Origin: Phoebastria nigripes
Lineage: Eukaryota; Chordata; Aves; Procellariiformes; Diomedeidae
Length of the DNA stretch: 64,000 nucleotides
Direction of reading: 5' to 3'
Assembly (NCBI GenBank): GCA_035582835.1
Contig: JAYKAV010002794.1
Coordinates: 344,985-408,984, forward strand
Part shown: positions 1 through 11,977 of the stretch, piece after piece
Position numbering within the stretch: position 1 is the first letter of the stretch
Layout of the letters: each line of letters starts with the position of its first letter
Notes under the pieces: model-generated
Database searches by the model: none
Seen by the model: the letters and a program-made list of their open reading frames with translations, nothing else
Told to the model about the DNA's origin: nothing
Translations under genes and position numbers: made by a program

Positions 1-2399
1 CTTGACCCACACCCAGTTCCTTGCCCTCCCCACCCAAGGAGAAATTAACTCCTTCCTACCCATGGCGAGACTCCATGTCACACCCAGGGAGCCCTGGCCG
101 TTACCTGGTGACCTGCTAACAAACACAGTCTCCGTGCCATGCTGCTGACACTCTCTCTGAGCCCCGAAAGATGCCAGTGGGCATCCTGGTCCCTCCCCTG
201 GGGTCAGGAGCACCTCTGCACTCCCCATCCCCTGTGCCATGCATTGGGGGTATTCACATTTCTGGTGGGTGAGCCCGTGGCCTTGTGCTCTTAGGAGAAC
301 TTTGCAGGAGGACAGATAGTACCTGGTATAACAAAGAGTTAGCACAGCATGCAGAGCAAACACCTGATGTGGCAGAGAGCTGATACAACATTAACCAATC
401 AGTATTTTGTGCAGAAGCAAGAACCAGCAGCAGAGCTTGATCTAGGGATCTCTTTGCAACATGTACTGTTGACGCAGTTCAAGGAGCTCTGTGCATGTCA
501 TTCACTGAATCGTCCACTCACAGCCCCGAGCACTGTAAACACTGTGGGAACAAGAGCATAGGTAAGACATAAACAGGAAGACTAAGAGAAATTTGTGTGT
601 CACCAATGGGAGGGCCTTATTTCCAAAATAACTGGGTGGATCTTCAAACCACTGAGAGAAGGATTGGGAAGGACATGAAGAGGTGACCTCGTCCTTCCCT
701 CTGCCCCAAAGCAAGATCAAGTGTGCCTGAACCAGTCCTGAGAGCTTTCAGTTTAACCTGCCCTTGAAACATCCAGGTCCACAACATTTGTTGCCCCCAA
801 CTCTGCCAAGTCCCTGCCTCAGTTTCCCTACCTGTAAAGGAGGAATGACCAGAACAAGTGGATCCATTGCTGGGTTATTGGAGAAGAAGGAAGTGGGGAG
901 GGGAACCTTTGGCTGATGGTTGATGATTTGCAAACATCTGGTCAAAAGCAAGAAATAAGCATGGGGTATTGTGTACGTATGGGTGTTTACACCTGTTGAT
1001 ATGGGTTTGATACAGCTACAAAGCGGTGTCAGTGTCTTATGCAAGACGGTCCAGGTGTGCACACACGTGAACATTTGGTTCTTCTTGTGCTCCTCCGAGC
1101 ATAAGATGGACATTTGCCTTGCAGAGGAGTTCCCAGTGCAGGGACTGTGATCAGATTTCCAAGGGATACCAGGTATCTCCTTTTAACTGTAGTTTGTAGC
1201 AATCTTTGCTTTTGTATTTTACTGATCATGGAAAAGGGTGGGAATCACAGGGCTGGACTTCCTATAAAAGGTCAACACTTGGTAGATTGGGCCAGCACTC
1301 TACTTCAGCAAGGAGAGTGGCAAGAATATTATTATTTGTGTCCAATACTGCATATATCTGATGACCGTGTGAGCACGTGATTGCAAGTACGCTCAAAAGT
1401 GTTTTAAAAAGGGCAGCATTTTTATGGCATTAATTGCGATATCCTCAAGGTTTGAACTCTACTTCTTTGGAAGACATCCTGAGCCCCCAAAGCTGGTTAA
1501 TGTGGGTCCAGGTCTCTGGTCAAGACCAAATCAACACTTTGCCTGAATCAATAACTCTCAATCCTGAGCAAAATCATGCCATCAGCTTGGGCTTGAATAG
1601 TCATATTGCATCAAGGCATGCCTCAGACAGGCTCTGTGTGCAGCAGACATCTCAGAGAGCCTCACAGATGTCTACCAGCCCCTCCTGACCGCTGCAGAGA
1701 GACATTGCAGGATCTGCCCAGGATCTACAGGTTCTTGGAGTGATTCTCCAGTGCCCCATATTAAACATTATGGCTTATCCCTGTGCAAGCAAGCATTTAC
1801 CTTGCTTCCCACAGGTACCATCTCCTACCCAGTCATGTGAGAGACAGGGAAATGGACACCATCTCTCCAGTAGAACCTGTCAGCCTAAGCCAGTGCCTCA
1901 ATGACTACGCTAGATGTAACTAAAAGCAAGAAGAGAGCCTGTTTGGAGACAGGAGGTGGTGAAGGCTACAATACAGGCTGTGGTTCATAGAGTCCTTTGG
2001 GTGCTGGGGCTCATTCAGAGGCACAAGCCTATTTCAGCTGGCTGAAATCACTATCCAATGGGCTGCACCTCCACTGGAAAACATGGGGAGCCACAAACAA
2101 AGCCGGAAAACCAGGCCTTTAAGCCCAGATGCTCTCCTGCACTGTAACGAGCATTCAAACATACATCCCAGAAACATCCAGTGACTCCAATTTGCCAAAG
2201 GATTGGGGGGAAAAAAGCAAAGACAAGTAGGATTTTTTTCTCAAATTTGGACAATAGTTTTGGCATCTGCCAGAAGACCAGAGCAAACTTAGTTGAAGTT
2301 GGTTCGGTGTCCTATACCTTATTATGTTCCTAATTTAGCTCTTAAGTCACTGCTCCAGTCACTACTTAGAACGCTAAACCTGTGTCATTAAATCATCTC
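1..2399. other. Non-coding single-copy stretch
   Basis: No gene is recognisable. Open frames are short, lie on both strands and have no splice or family support. The only structure I can name is a MIR-like SINE scrap near 790-860. The rest is unremarkable vertebrate intergenic or intronic DNA. Confidence 0.6.
790..860 (+). mobile_element. MIR-like SINE remnant
   Basis: The stretch around 815-842 reads CCTCAGTTTCCCTACCTGTA followed by AAGGAGGAAT. This matches the usual MIR 3' half pattern (CCTCAGTTTCCTCATCTGTAAAA-type with GGGGATAAT). It is short and diverged, as expected for an old amniote SINE. The assignment is from memory of the consensus. Confidence 0.5.
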
Positions 2400-3000
2400 A
2401 CAGCCCTCCGGGGAACGTTAAGACTCAGGATGGCCTCTCAGCATTACTGTGCAATTTAGCTCTGTTTAATTCCTGTTAGCTGAGAAAGATGATGAAAATG
2501 TATCTAGGAGACCGGTGATCAGCAATACAGCTTCTATTCTTGACAGATGACAAGCCCAACTTTCCATTGATAGTAATTGCTGAAAACTAGGACCTCATGA
2601 TTTATCCAAGGCTTTTAAGAGCTTGATATCTGCTGTTCTTCCGGCACGGAAATGCAAAGTTTAAATATAAAACCTGCCTTGAAAAGTTCTGTGCAATCCA
2701 ATCAGCCAGTAATTTTCTTACAGATGATAGCACACTGATCCTGGCATAATCCAACATTTCATAAATGTCTTAAAAGATTAAGGCATCATTTTCTGCCCAA
2801 ATGACAGAGGAGATTCACATCTCTGCAGAGTAAACGCTGGCAACAGTCTTGCATAAGAGCCAGCAATATTGCTAAAATTCTCCTCTGTGCTTCCTTACAA
2901 GGGCAATTACATAATCAGAAGCCTTCATCTATCAAAAGCAATCCTTTTCATTAAACAAGATGCTCTGGTGTAAGTGCACAAGCACACATCAAATGGGAAG
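2400..3000. promoter_or_regulatory. Candidate conserved non-coding element
   Basis: This AT-rich block is free of simple repeats and recognisable transposons. It is dense in short TAAT/ATTA homeodomain cores, has an octamer-like ATGCAAAG at 2652-2659, and has small perfect palindromes (CTCTGCAGAG at 2821-2830, AGCAATATTGCT at 2862-2873). It has no sustained reading frame. The texture resembles developmental enhancers, but that is an inference; only cross-species alignment could show conservation. Confidence 0.22.
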
Positions 3001-4030
3001 GAAGGGAAGATAGCTGGATTGCATCGCCTGACAGACCGGGAAAGAGGTTTTTTAACCGTTTAATGACTCATCCCTGCTTGCTATTTTCTTTTGTTCATTT
3101 CTAGTTCTAGTTCTAAGAGTATGTTTGAAGGAGTGCACCAAGACCCTTTGACTCATGAATCANGGTCCCCAACATGCATGGCCTACAGAGTCGCAAGTTC
3201 TCCATCCTTCTTTGTAAGACAAGGACTGTACTTACAAAGGAGAAGGGGTCAGAGCAAGACTCTGGCTGAAAGACCTGTGGGTGCAGAACTGCCGAAGAAG
3301 CCTCACTTGATCCTTGCCAAAACTTTGAAGAACTAAAGACACCATCCTGCTCAGCCAAGCTCCTTTAGGGACAAGTAGTTCTGCTGCTCCCTCTGCCAAA
3401 GGTACCCTTAGCTCCTAGTTTATTCTAAGCCCCAATGAGATTTGCAAATTAGGGCAATTACTGCTTGAATCTTAAGGTCAGCACAGACAGGAGCAGGTGT
3501 CTGCACGTGAGCTTGTCATCTAGACTCCGTAGCATCCACAGGGAGATAATGCCTAATAAGAGATGTCCTAGTCATGCCTGTTTCTCTTGAAGGGTGAATG
3601 TACCACAATCTGCAATGCTCCCACTATTTCTCTGCATCAGCTCTGCAAACAGATACAGCAATGGGCACCATTGGCACCACCTCCTGATCAGTAGAGAGCT
3701 ACAGACAGCAGCTGTCTCAGGCCAAATGACATCATGAGCCATATACGTGTCCCAAAGGACCATGTCCAGTTATAAAACCATCAAATATGCTAACTAACCT
3801 GTTACGAAAGATCTCTGCTGTGTTGATAACGAGAGCCGCTGGGAGAGCCTGAGCTCTAACACAGTTTGCTGCCTCACGGGAAAGCCATGGGACCTCTTGC
3901 CCTCACTGGGACTTCCTCTTGAGTTGGTGGCTCAGATTAGGATGCAAATATTGTCCTCAAGGAAGATAAGGCCAAATTGTGCAGGGGCCCTGAGGGTGCC
4001 CATCTGGGTTTGGGATGGGCCTCACATCTC

Positions 4031-4076
4031 TGTGCTTATTGCCTCTTCATGGTTCATCTGCAAGGGGAAAATAAAG
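4031..4076 (+). mobile_element. MIR-like SINE remnant
   Basis: The order TGTGCTTATTGCCTC, TTCATCTG, CAAGGGGAAAATAA follows the 3' half of a MIR-type SINE. It is very short and diverged. Confidence 0.35.
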
Positions 4077-4309
4077 GACTGAAAGGACCGGATTTAACAC
4101 ACGCGATCTCCTCTAAGGCAGCTGAGTGAGGCATGTAATTCACTGAAGTGCCTTCCCTCAGCAGGAGAGACCTTCCCGATTGCTGCTAATGAAATAGCAG
4201 GAAACGGTATTTTCCTGCTCAGACCTAGCAAGCAAACAGCACGGAGCAGGGATTTTTGGCAGAGTTCCTCTAAAAGAGCAGAAGGTAACATGGTAATTGG
4301 ATGAAGGCA

Positions 4310-4490
4310 AATGNGAAGCAGAGAGAAGGAGGCCACGACAGCAAGGTCGCTATGGAGGAGGTCAGAGTCTGCAAGACAGCTCGGGACAGANTCGTGAGCT
4401 GGAAAGGGAAGGGAAGTGAGTACAAGGAGGAAGAGATGGAGCAAGGAAGAAATGGGACAGGAACGGAGGGGCAGGAGGTGGGTATCCCCA
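4310..4490 (+). repeat. Purine-rich low-complexity tract
   Basis: The + strand is mostly A and G for about 180 bases (AGAGAAGGAGG, GGAAAGGGAAGGGAAG and similar). Chance open frames on both strands in this tract come from its low complexity. Confidence 0.6.
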
Positions 4491-5045
4491 GAGAGTTTCC
4501 ACCTGGGGCAGAACTGGAAGAGTCCTGACGTACAACACTGCTATGACCTGCTAATGTTTCTGGGTCTCCTAAAGGGACCATCTCCTCTACAGAGCAAAAA
4601 ACATGAAACCAGATGGATTTTGTTCAGATTTTTATTTCTGGAAAGATCTCACCTTATATTCAGCCTGATCCAGTTGTGATCTAAACGTCCCACGTTATCT
4701 TTCACTGCTGTTTCTTTGGCTTCAATTCAGGCACCTTAGGTTTCAAGGCTAAAATGATGAACGTCCCCCCACCACGACCCACCCAACCTTAATACTTTCC
4801 TCCAGCAAATAAATTCATGCCTCTGAAGCTGCAGCTCGTTCTCATGGTGGCAAAAGGAGTTGATATAACTAGCATAGCGACAACGTACCAAGGCTGGAGG
4901 ATACTGCTGTGGTCCTCCCTCCTATCACCAGTACGACCCAGGCCACAAAGCCATCCTCCTGCAATGTCACCATTTCAGTGCTATATCAGTTCATCCAATC
5001 CAGGACTTACAGAGGGGGGAACTACAAGCCCAAGAAGATATGGGA

Positions 5046-5077
5046 GAGGACCTAGCAAACTTGAGGACCTAGCAAAC
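5046..5077. repeat. 17-bp tandem duplication
   Basis: The word GAGGACCTAGCAAAC occurs at 5046-5060 and again, identical over 15 bases, at 5063-5077. The period is 17 bp. This is a recent local duplication. Confidence 0.9.
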
Positions 5078-5141
5078 CCTTGCAAATCATTCACTGCAAT
5101 GGACAAGCTGTCCTTGGAGAAGTGGAATAATGAAACCTGTT

Positions 5142-5193
5142 TTTTTAGAGATCCGAGGGGTTTTTAGAGACAGATTTTGGAGATTTTTAGAGA
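5142..5193. repeat. Three spaced copies of TTTTTAGAGA
   Basis: TTTTTAGAGA occurs at 5142-5151, 5161-5170 and 5184-5193, with periods of 19 and 23 bp. It is probably a degenerating short tandem repeat, and it lies close to the duplication at 5046-5077. Confidence 0.85.
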
Positions 5194-7040
5194 CTTCTGC
5201 TCTGGGGTAATATGTAGTGTACTCATAGCATTGTATTTCCGTTAGTGGAGGCACTGAAAGAGACTTTCCCTCTATCCAGCAACCAATATTTGCAAAAGTG
5301 GTAGGAATTTTGATATCTAAGATCTTTGGCACTTCACCAGACATGGCTGAAATGGGTAAAGCATTCAAAAGTGAAGGGGAAAAAGCACATCAAGAGAAAG
5401 CAAGGCAGTATTAGCTTTTTATCTCTAGTCTATCAGAAATCAACATCCTTAGCTATTGACTGTGATATTCATTAGCTNTTGCAAGATTTGGCCTTGAAAA
5501 GCTCTGAAAAGATGGCTCAGTCATTTCAGAGGTTCAAGATGATTTTGCCACTTCCAGTTAGTATTTTCAGGAAAAGCTGGGCACACAATGAGCGGAGGAG
5601 AGTAAACACAAGGCGATTGTCTGACTAATTTTTGACATACGTTCACGCGGGCGGTTGTGCAGTCAATAGACTCATTGAAAGTGTGTTTCAAAGCCAGGCA
5701 TGAGATTGGTTGCAGAAAACAAAGTTTTTGTGGGAAAGTATTAGCACTGGAACTAAATACCTGTTGTGCTCTGTCCGTGGGAAGGTTGCAGCTTATCTCC
5801 AGCAGCGAGAAAGCAACCCAACCCCGCCAGCAAAACAGAAGACAGCAGCGGGATTAATCAATAGCGCTCAAAGAAAAGAAAGTGCAGGAACAAGCTGTTG
5901 ATGCTGTACTCAAGAGGACAGATCTGCTCTAGGAAGCCACTTTCAAATACTCTAGGATGAGACGAATAAAGGCTTTTAAGATCAATTAGTCTTTGCAAAT
6001 GATCACTGCGATTGAGTTTCCATGGGTCTGGGGAAGGTAACACACAGGTTGTGGTGGGAACCAGGGGCACCTCTCCGTCCTTTTGAGTCTCAGCAAGGTA
6101 AACATAATACTGGGACAGTAGAAATGTCAGAGCCTGCACCAGGCAGAAGAAAAGGAAAACTGCTGATCTTGCAACCAAGGGGATTGAAAAGCTGAACTGA
6201 CTTAAAGCAGGTCACTTCCACAGAGTTTGCAAACTGCCTTCAAATTATCCAGCCAAATGAGCATTAGATAAGCAGAGAGTCTTTTTGGGCCTTCAGGGGA
6301 ATTCAGACAAGAGGGTTATTCAGCAGCTGGGTGATGACTAAAACTTTCTGAGGCAGGTGGGGGATAAATCACTGCTGCAAACCGAAGACTCAGCTGGGGC
6401 TGCGGGGCAGGCTGGGAGGGCATCTGAGGAAACCTGGGTGGCTGAGCTGGGGCAGGGGCAGGGTCCGTCCTGCCCAGCTACCACATCCCTGAGCTCTCTG
6501 AGGAAGCTGATTTCAAGAAGGGTTTTTTCGCTTGGGTTTGTTTTTCAGCCAGGTTTCCTAAGTGGCTAGGAAATCCCCTTACGCAACCACTGTGCATGTC
6601 TGTAACTCTCCCCCCGCCCAACAATTTTTACCCCACCAACCCAGGGCTTTCAGAAGTCCAAAGAAAGGTTTTTTCCTACATACGCTGTGAAAATGGGTGG
6701 GCAAGGAGAGCNAGGTGTTTGGGATCAAAGGGTTTGAGCAAAGTGTCATGGGGTCACAGTCCCTCTGTCCCCTCCATAACACCAGGGGAGAGGACCAGTC
6801 TCTGTAGAAAAGCTGGAGGATGCCCACCCTCAAACAGACATCAGATTGTGGAGATGGACAGGAGATGGAGAGCATTCCCATCTGGTGGGGACCATCTCTG
6901 CCTGTCTGCAGCCAGGGCTGGACCTGGTCTGAGACCCTGGTGAACACACTGAGGCTGTGCACCAAGGAGGGACCTGGAGAGTACCACATGTGTCGTCTGG
7001 CACAGGACTATCATAGGAGATAGCATGGCTGGAGATGAAG

Positions 7041-7135
7041 AGGGCTGGGAGACAGGAGTCTGGCTTCTGCCAGTGCATCACTGCAGAGCTGGGCAAGCTG
7101 CCCATTCTCTTATGCCTCCAGTTCTGGCAAAAACT
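7041..7135 (+). mobile_element. MIR-like SINE remnant
   Basis: The sequence follows the MIR/CORE-SINE layout: GGAGACAGGAGTCTGGCTTC, then CACTGCAGAGCTGGGCAAG, then CTGCCCATTCTCTTATGCCT and CCAGTTCTGGCAAA. Compare the generic pattern of GGAGTCCTGGGTTC, CACTGACTTGCTGTG, GGGCAAGTCACTTAAC and GCCTCAGTTTCC. Confidence 0.4.
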
Positions 7136-7410
7136 AGGATACAGATCTGTCTCCACATTGGGCTCTGAAATCCTCTGAAGGAGGCAAGGTATGTGCGTTA
7201 GCCATCACAAGCCTATCCTTGTGACCCTTGAAAAGGGAAAATGCACCATTTCTCCTGCAGCCAGCGGTTAGCAGTGCCACATAAATCAGCTGATGATGAT
7301 TCAAAGTATATCAGTAAGGTTAATGAAGGACACTGAAGTCATCACTTCCCCCTTCTCTTTCCTTTCCTCTCCTTGTCAAAACAAAGATCTCCTTCCTGTG
7401 CTATCTGAGA

Positions 7411-7650
7411 ACCACAGAATAATTTAGGTCAGAAGGGACCTCTGGGCATCTCCAGTCCAATCTCCTGCTCTAAGAAGGGTTATCTTCAAAGTTTGATCAG
7501 CATCTTAACCAGGTGGCTTCTGAGTATCTCCAGGTGTGGACATAGCACAGCGTCCCTGTGCACCTGTCCCAGCACTTTCCCATTCTCAGAGTGAAAAATG
7601 TTTTCTTTGCTGTGCAGGGGACCATAACAGAAATGTTCAGACTGGTGTGA
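7411..7650 (-). mobile_element. CR1 LINE, 3' end, antisense (first part)
   Basis: The block starts with the antisense CR1 3' terminus (CCACAGAATAATTTAGGTCA, GAAGGGACCTCTGG, CAGTCCAATCTCCTGCTC). It continues with the typical antisense body (TGGCTTCTGAGTATCTCCAG, CACTTTCCCATTCTCAGAGT, GAAAAATGTTTTC). The match is good but diverged, so this is an old copy. The element breaks off between about 7611 and 7650, where unrelated sequence begins, and resumes near 8073. Confidence 0.8.
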
Positions 7651-8070
7651 ATGGGGATGTTTTGTGGGGATGCACCAAAAGGAACAAATGGCAGGGGAAG
7701 GGCTACACAAATGGCACATGCTGATGGCACCTAGCAGAACAACTCAGCAAGATGCCAGCACATCTCTGTGCACCATCTCAGGACATCCAGGCTGGGAGAC
7801 AAAGGCCAGTGGGTAAATCCTGGTGACTCACAGACATGGGACAGGATGGAGAGATTCAACAGATGGCATCCCTTGCCCTCCATGGCATTGCAGGGAATCT
7901 TGAACAGACAACTTGGACACTTGGTTTGGTGCCAAACTGGTGGGTGCACGCTTCTTGGTGCTTGTGGGCATGAAGGTCTGAGTGCAATGAGTGGCAACAT
8001 TTTTTGTTTAAAAATTAAATCACTTTCGCCCCTACAAGGTCTCACATCATGCATTACTACATTGTCACAA
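7651..8070. other. Unassigned segment interrupting a CR1
   Basis: About 420-460 bp separate two collinear pieces of the same antisense CR1. I do not recognise any repeat family in it. There are open frames of about 105 codons on both strands (7731-8054 on minus, 7768-8085 on +) without family likeness. I could not see a clean target-site duplication or terminal inverted repeats at its borders, which are uncertain by about 40 bp. Confidence 0.55.
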
Positions 8071-8072
8071 CA

Positions 8073-8372
8073 GCATTTCCTATAGCTGCAACTTGTGTTT
8101 GTTGCCTCATCCTTTCACAGTGCACCTCGGAGAAGAGACTGACTGTCTTCTCTACAGCCTCTTCTTAAGTAGCAGAAGACAACAATTGCATTCCCCGAGC
8201 ATCTTCTTTCCCAGGTTGGTCAAAGCCAGCTCCCTCAGCCTTTCCTCACGTGTCTTGTGCTCTCCACTGGACCTGGTCCAGTTTGTTGGTCTCTCCCTTG
8301 TACTGGGGGACCCAAAATTGAACACAGTGCTTCAAAGAGAGGGGAATCATCACTTCCCTCAACCTGCTGGCT
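8073..8372 (-). mobile_element. CR1 LINE, antisense (second part)
   Basis: The CR1 resumes with AGCTGCAACTTGTGTTTGTT, GCCTCATCCTTTCACAGTGC and ACCTCGGAGAAGAGACTG. It then gives the classic antisense string CCAGCTCCCTCAGCCTTTCC, TGGACCTGGTCCAGTTTGTT, CTTGTACTGGGGGACCCAAA and ATTGAACACAGTGCTTCAAA. It is collinear with the piece at 7411-7650, so both belong to one insertion. Similarity fades after about 8372. Confidence 0.8.
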
Positions 8373-8940
8373 ATGCAAGGAACCTGCAAGGCACAAGTAT
8401 GGGCCCTGCAGGAGGACACTAACTCCCACTAAATTCAGCGATGGGTGAATCAAAGTCATCTCAGAAAAGCCTGATAGTCTTGCTATCCCTCCCTGCACCA
8501 TGTCTTCAGAAATCTCATCTGAGAATGAGATGACAGATACCTCTTGTTACTTGCCAAATATCTGGCTGTGTGAGCAGCAAGAACAAGCTCTTGCATCTTT
8601 GACAGCAAAGCTTTAAGTATTTGCTGACGTGAACTAACATTCCCCACTCCACTGTGTGTGTCTACTCCGCTCTGCCTGATGAATTGGCTCCCACATCTTC
8701 ATGTCTGCTGAGCAAAATCTGATTAGCAGCAAACCTTAGAGGAATGAACAATAGAAGGTTCCTGCTGGTTTGGAGATGAAAGGGTGTTTTTAAATCATTA
8801 AGAAAATNTTNTTTTTTTTTTCTTGTTCCAAAGCAGGAGCCCAGATCAGCTCTTAATTATTTCCTCACCCCTACAGCCTCCATTGGCAAGTTATTCCCCT
8901 GGCTGAGTAAGCTCGTCGTGGTCCAGAAGCAAGAGTAGGA
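8373..8940. other. Non-coding stretch with T-rich run
   Basis: I see nothing gene-like. A T-rich run with two undetermined bases lies at about 8807-8821. A small imperfect hairpin built on ATCTCAT/ATGAGAT lies near 8514-8534. Confidence 0.5.
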
Positions 8941-8947
8941 GGCTGCA

Positions 8948-9005
8948 AGACAGGATGTCTGGGTTCCCTTCTGAAGTCTGTCCCTGACCTGCTGTGGGAA
9001 ACACA
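8948..9005 (+). mobile_element. MIR/CORE-SINE-like remnant
   Basis: GACAGGATGTCTGGGTTCCC, then TGTCCCTGACCTGCTGTGGG, follows the amniote CORE-SINE pattern (GGACTCCTGGGTTCTATTCC, then GCCACTGACCTGCTGTGTGA). The similarity is short but well ordered. Confidence 0.45.
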
Positions 9006-11977
9006 GTTCAGCCCTGCTCCTGATGGGCCACGTTTGCAGATGTCGAGGCCGAGTTTGCCTGAGCGGTGGTTTTATGCAGCATGTGTCACTGCAGCTGTGG
9101 TTTCCATTGCACTTACCATTACGGCACTGTCTTATGGAAGTGTCAGGAAGATTAGTTGATGTTTGCTCAGCGCTGGACAGATGCGAGGAGAGGGGAAAGG
9201 TCCCCTGCCAGCTCTTCCTTCTCACCGAGCAAATGTAATTCTTTCTCATCATGTTTTCAAGCCCTGCCAGGATCCCTGTGCTTGCCTTTGCCTCCTCCCC
9301 ACTGGTGGCCCTTGCAGACCAAGGTCCCAGAGCACAGCCTCTCCACCCAGCACAGCAGGAATCTTCTCATGGGAAAAATCAGAGCTCTTAAAAACCCCTT
9401 CTTTCTCACACCTTGCTTTTGTCTCCCTGAGCTCCACTCTGGGGAACTGAGAAACACCTCAGCTGAGAAACATCCTTGTCCGTGAAGTTGACTTGGCTAT
9501 CAGCCCTGGGGCATGAAAAGTGCTCCCCCCTCGGCTCTCACTGCCTTCCTCAGACTGCACTTGGGCTAAAGCAAGCAGCACAATGTCCCTTTGTCAGAGA
9601 CAGTGGGGGGGGAATTGAAAGCGGTGACATACTACCACAGAGGTGACACACACCACAGTGCCACTGCAACAGGTTGCAGTTCAGCCTGGCTGCCACTCGC
9701 TCTGTGCACACTCTGCAATGCAGCAGTCTTTCTTCTGTGGGTGGCCAGCCAAGAGCTACACTAGTTCAAAAGCATGAAGCCAAGCCGAGACCTGCCTCTG
9801 GCAGGGACATCCCGTTCGTTTCAGCTATGGTACTGCTGGGTTTTTCATTCTCCATGCTGAGGGTTGCCTGCATTCATCAAGCATCTCCTGATGCCTCGAA
9901 GTTCAGTCCGAGCTGCCAGACAGTCTGCAGCTGGGCTGCTGTGTCCCACAGGTCCCTTCTGCTGTCTGGGAACAGATCAGGGTACAACACATGCACTGCT
10001 TGTAGGAAGCACCAGACAGACCAAGCGTGGCCAAGCTGGTCACTCCTGCAGCCCCATGAGGCTGGGTATGTCAGGAGCTCTGTTTTTGTGACCATGTCCT
10101 ATGCTATGCGGACCTTCACTTCTTCCCACCATGTCCTGATCTTCTCCCCAGCTGACACCCCTTTATGTTTCTCTTTGCTCTAGCCCTTTCTCTAGCCACG
10201 GCCTAAAGAGAGCACATGCTGCTGTGCTCCACACTGCCTCTCAAGAGAGCTGTGGCCATTTTTCCAAGCCAACACCACCACGGTGGCAAACACTGCGGTT
10301 TTAATGAGCCCCATGGGCAATAGCCACCACAAATGCAGAAAAGCAGCAGCCAAGCAGCATCACGGGTCTGCACAGCTGAACTACTATTTGAGGAATGAAG
10401 AAAGAAATCCCATTTTATGTGACCCTGCACGTGCCCTGATCCACTCCCTCTTCGCTGCCTGGAGCGTAGGCGTTGTGATGTATTTGTCCCCAGGAACAAG
10501 AGGNAGGTTAACTCTGAACTAGCTCTGCTCTCTCACACAGCCCAGTGCCTGCAAAAATCCACATTGCTACCAGCTGAACCAGCTGACGCTGAATGCTGAG
10601 CCTGTCTCTGAGGCTCTTCTGGGTCACAGACCAGCACAGCTGTGGGGCAGGGGTGCCCCAAGAGCAGAGGGGGAGCAGGGATATGAAACTAGCAGCATCG
10701 CTTCAGGAGAGCAACACACATCTGGCTGCAGCNGGGAACAAGGGATGAACAAATGCACTCACTTCCAGCTAAAGGGTGACTTCAGTGAACAGCGTTTGAC
10801 TTGATGCCAACCCCAGAACCGGCAGATGTTGAGGAAAAAAAAGCAACGCAACAACAAAAGCCCAAAGTGAAGCATTCCCATAGTCACAGGGGGAAGTTTC
10901 ATAAGGCCTTGACCCACAGGATTTTTTTAAACCTTATCCTTTAACATAACCAAAAAAAGGGCAGCCAGGAGATAGGAATCTCAGCAGNTGAGAGGACCTT
11001 CATCCGGCCAAGCTTTCAAACAGTCCTAAAACCTTTCCCACAAAGTACCTGCTAGACTGACCCAGCTGTGAACAGCCTCTCTCCATCCTGGAGCCTCTGC
11101 TGAGGCAAGGCTCCTGCTGTTGCCAAGCTTCCCAGCTTCGACGGAGGACGGCAGTATGAGGCATCAAGAATTTATGCAGAATACGTCCACCTCTCATGAA
11201 CGGAGAGCTGCCTCTCAGTGTCATGGCCCAAGTTCGTCCACCAGGCACAGCAGCACAGTCGTGCCACCGAGTCGAGCAGTAAATTGGGCTCCCGCTTTTA
11301 AGAGGAAAAGAGTTTCTGCAACACACGGTGGTGCCTGGCCACAGCTTGCTAGTTAGCATGGGAGCGGTTGCCATGGCACTGCAAAGTAGGAAAATTTCTG
11401 GGCTGATTAGGGTTAAGCATCGGCTTCCCAAAGACCAGGCTCCCCTCACCAAGCACCTCTCTGGTGTTTCTGCCGGGCCCTGCTCTGCTTTGCGTTGGCA
11501 TATCCAAGTGCCAAGGGAGCACCTTGGGAAGGGGTCCAGGAAACACGGNGGTGGGCTAAGCGCAGGATCCCTGCAAGCTTTTCTTGCAGAGAAACAGGTG
11601 TGTTGCAGACAGAGACATTGCGCATCTAGCACTCTCCCTCTTTTCAAGCATCTCTTTTGCTTAGTGGTTTGTGGCCAGCTCAAAGTCAAGGCATAAGGAT
11701 GGCCCCCTCGTCTCAGTATCACATTTTCCCCACATTTATTTGCATGGGAAGCAGAGCTTTTGTAAGCAATGCTGCAGAACACCTCCCTCGCTGTGTAACA
11801 GACCCACGTGGCTTCTCAAATGACTGGCTAAGAGGGACCGGTGACCAGCTGCTGTTTCACAGAGTCACAGGGTTTAAGGCACATGGGGTGTACAGTGCTA
11901 AGCAATCTGCCCTCTTGCAAAACCCAGCACTGACCGCCTCTGCCAAGCCATCAACTTGCCTCTGAGCAATAATTTTG
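9006..11977. other. Non-coding stretch with long chance ORFs
   Basis: No gene is supported. The longest frames are 169 codons on + (9674-10183) and 260 codons on minus (11000-11782, with one undetermined base). Neither shows a domain, a signal sequence, a biased amino-acid composition or good splice borders that I recognise. GC-rich, stop-poor DNA gives such frames by chance. Confidence 0.5.

Larger units (their letters stand above)
3001..7034. other. Non-coding stretch with minor repeats
   Basis: No gene is supported. The stretch holds a MIR-like scrap (4031-4076), a purine-rich tract (4310-4490) and two micro-duplications (5046-5077 and 5142-5193). A frame of 116 codons on + at 4817-5167 and one of 115 codons at 6596-6943 look like chance: neither has family likeness, and both lie in ordinary composition. 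Confidence 0.55.

Noticed and set aside
2485..2586. Box C-like ATGATGA and box D-like CTGA resembling a C/D snoRNA
   Set aside because: There is no terminal stem next to the boxes and no plausible C'/D' pair. Both motifs are common by chance.
11000..11782. 260-codon open frame on the minus strand
   Set aside because: There is no recognised domain, signal or composition. It overlaps open frames on the other strand and contains an undetermined base. Stop-poor GC-rich DNA explains it.
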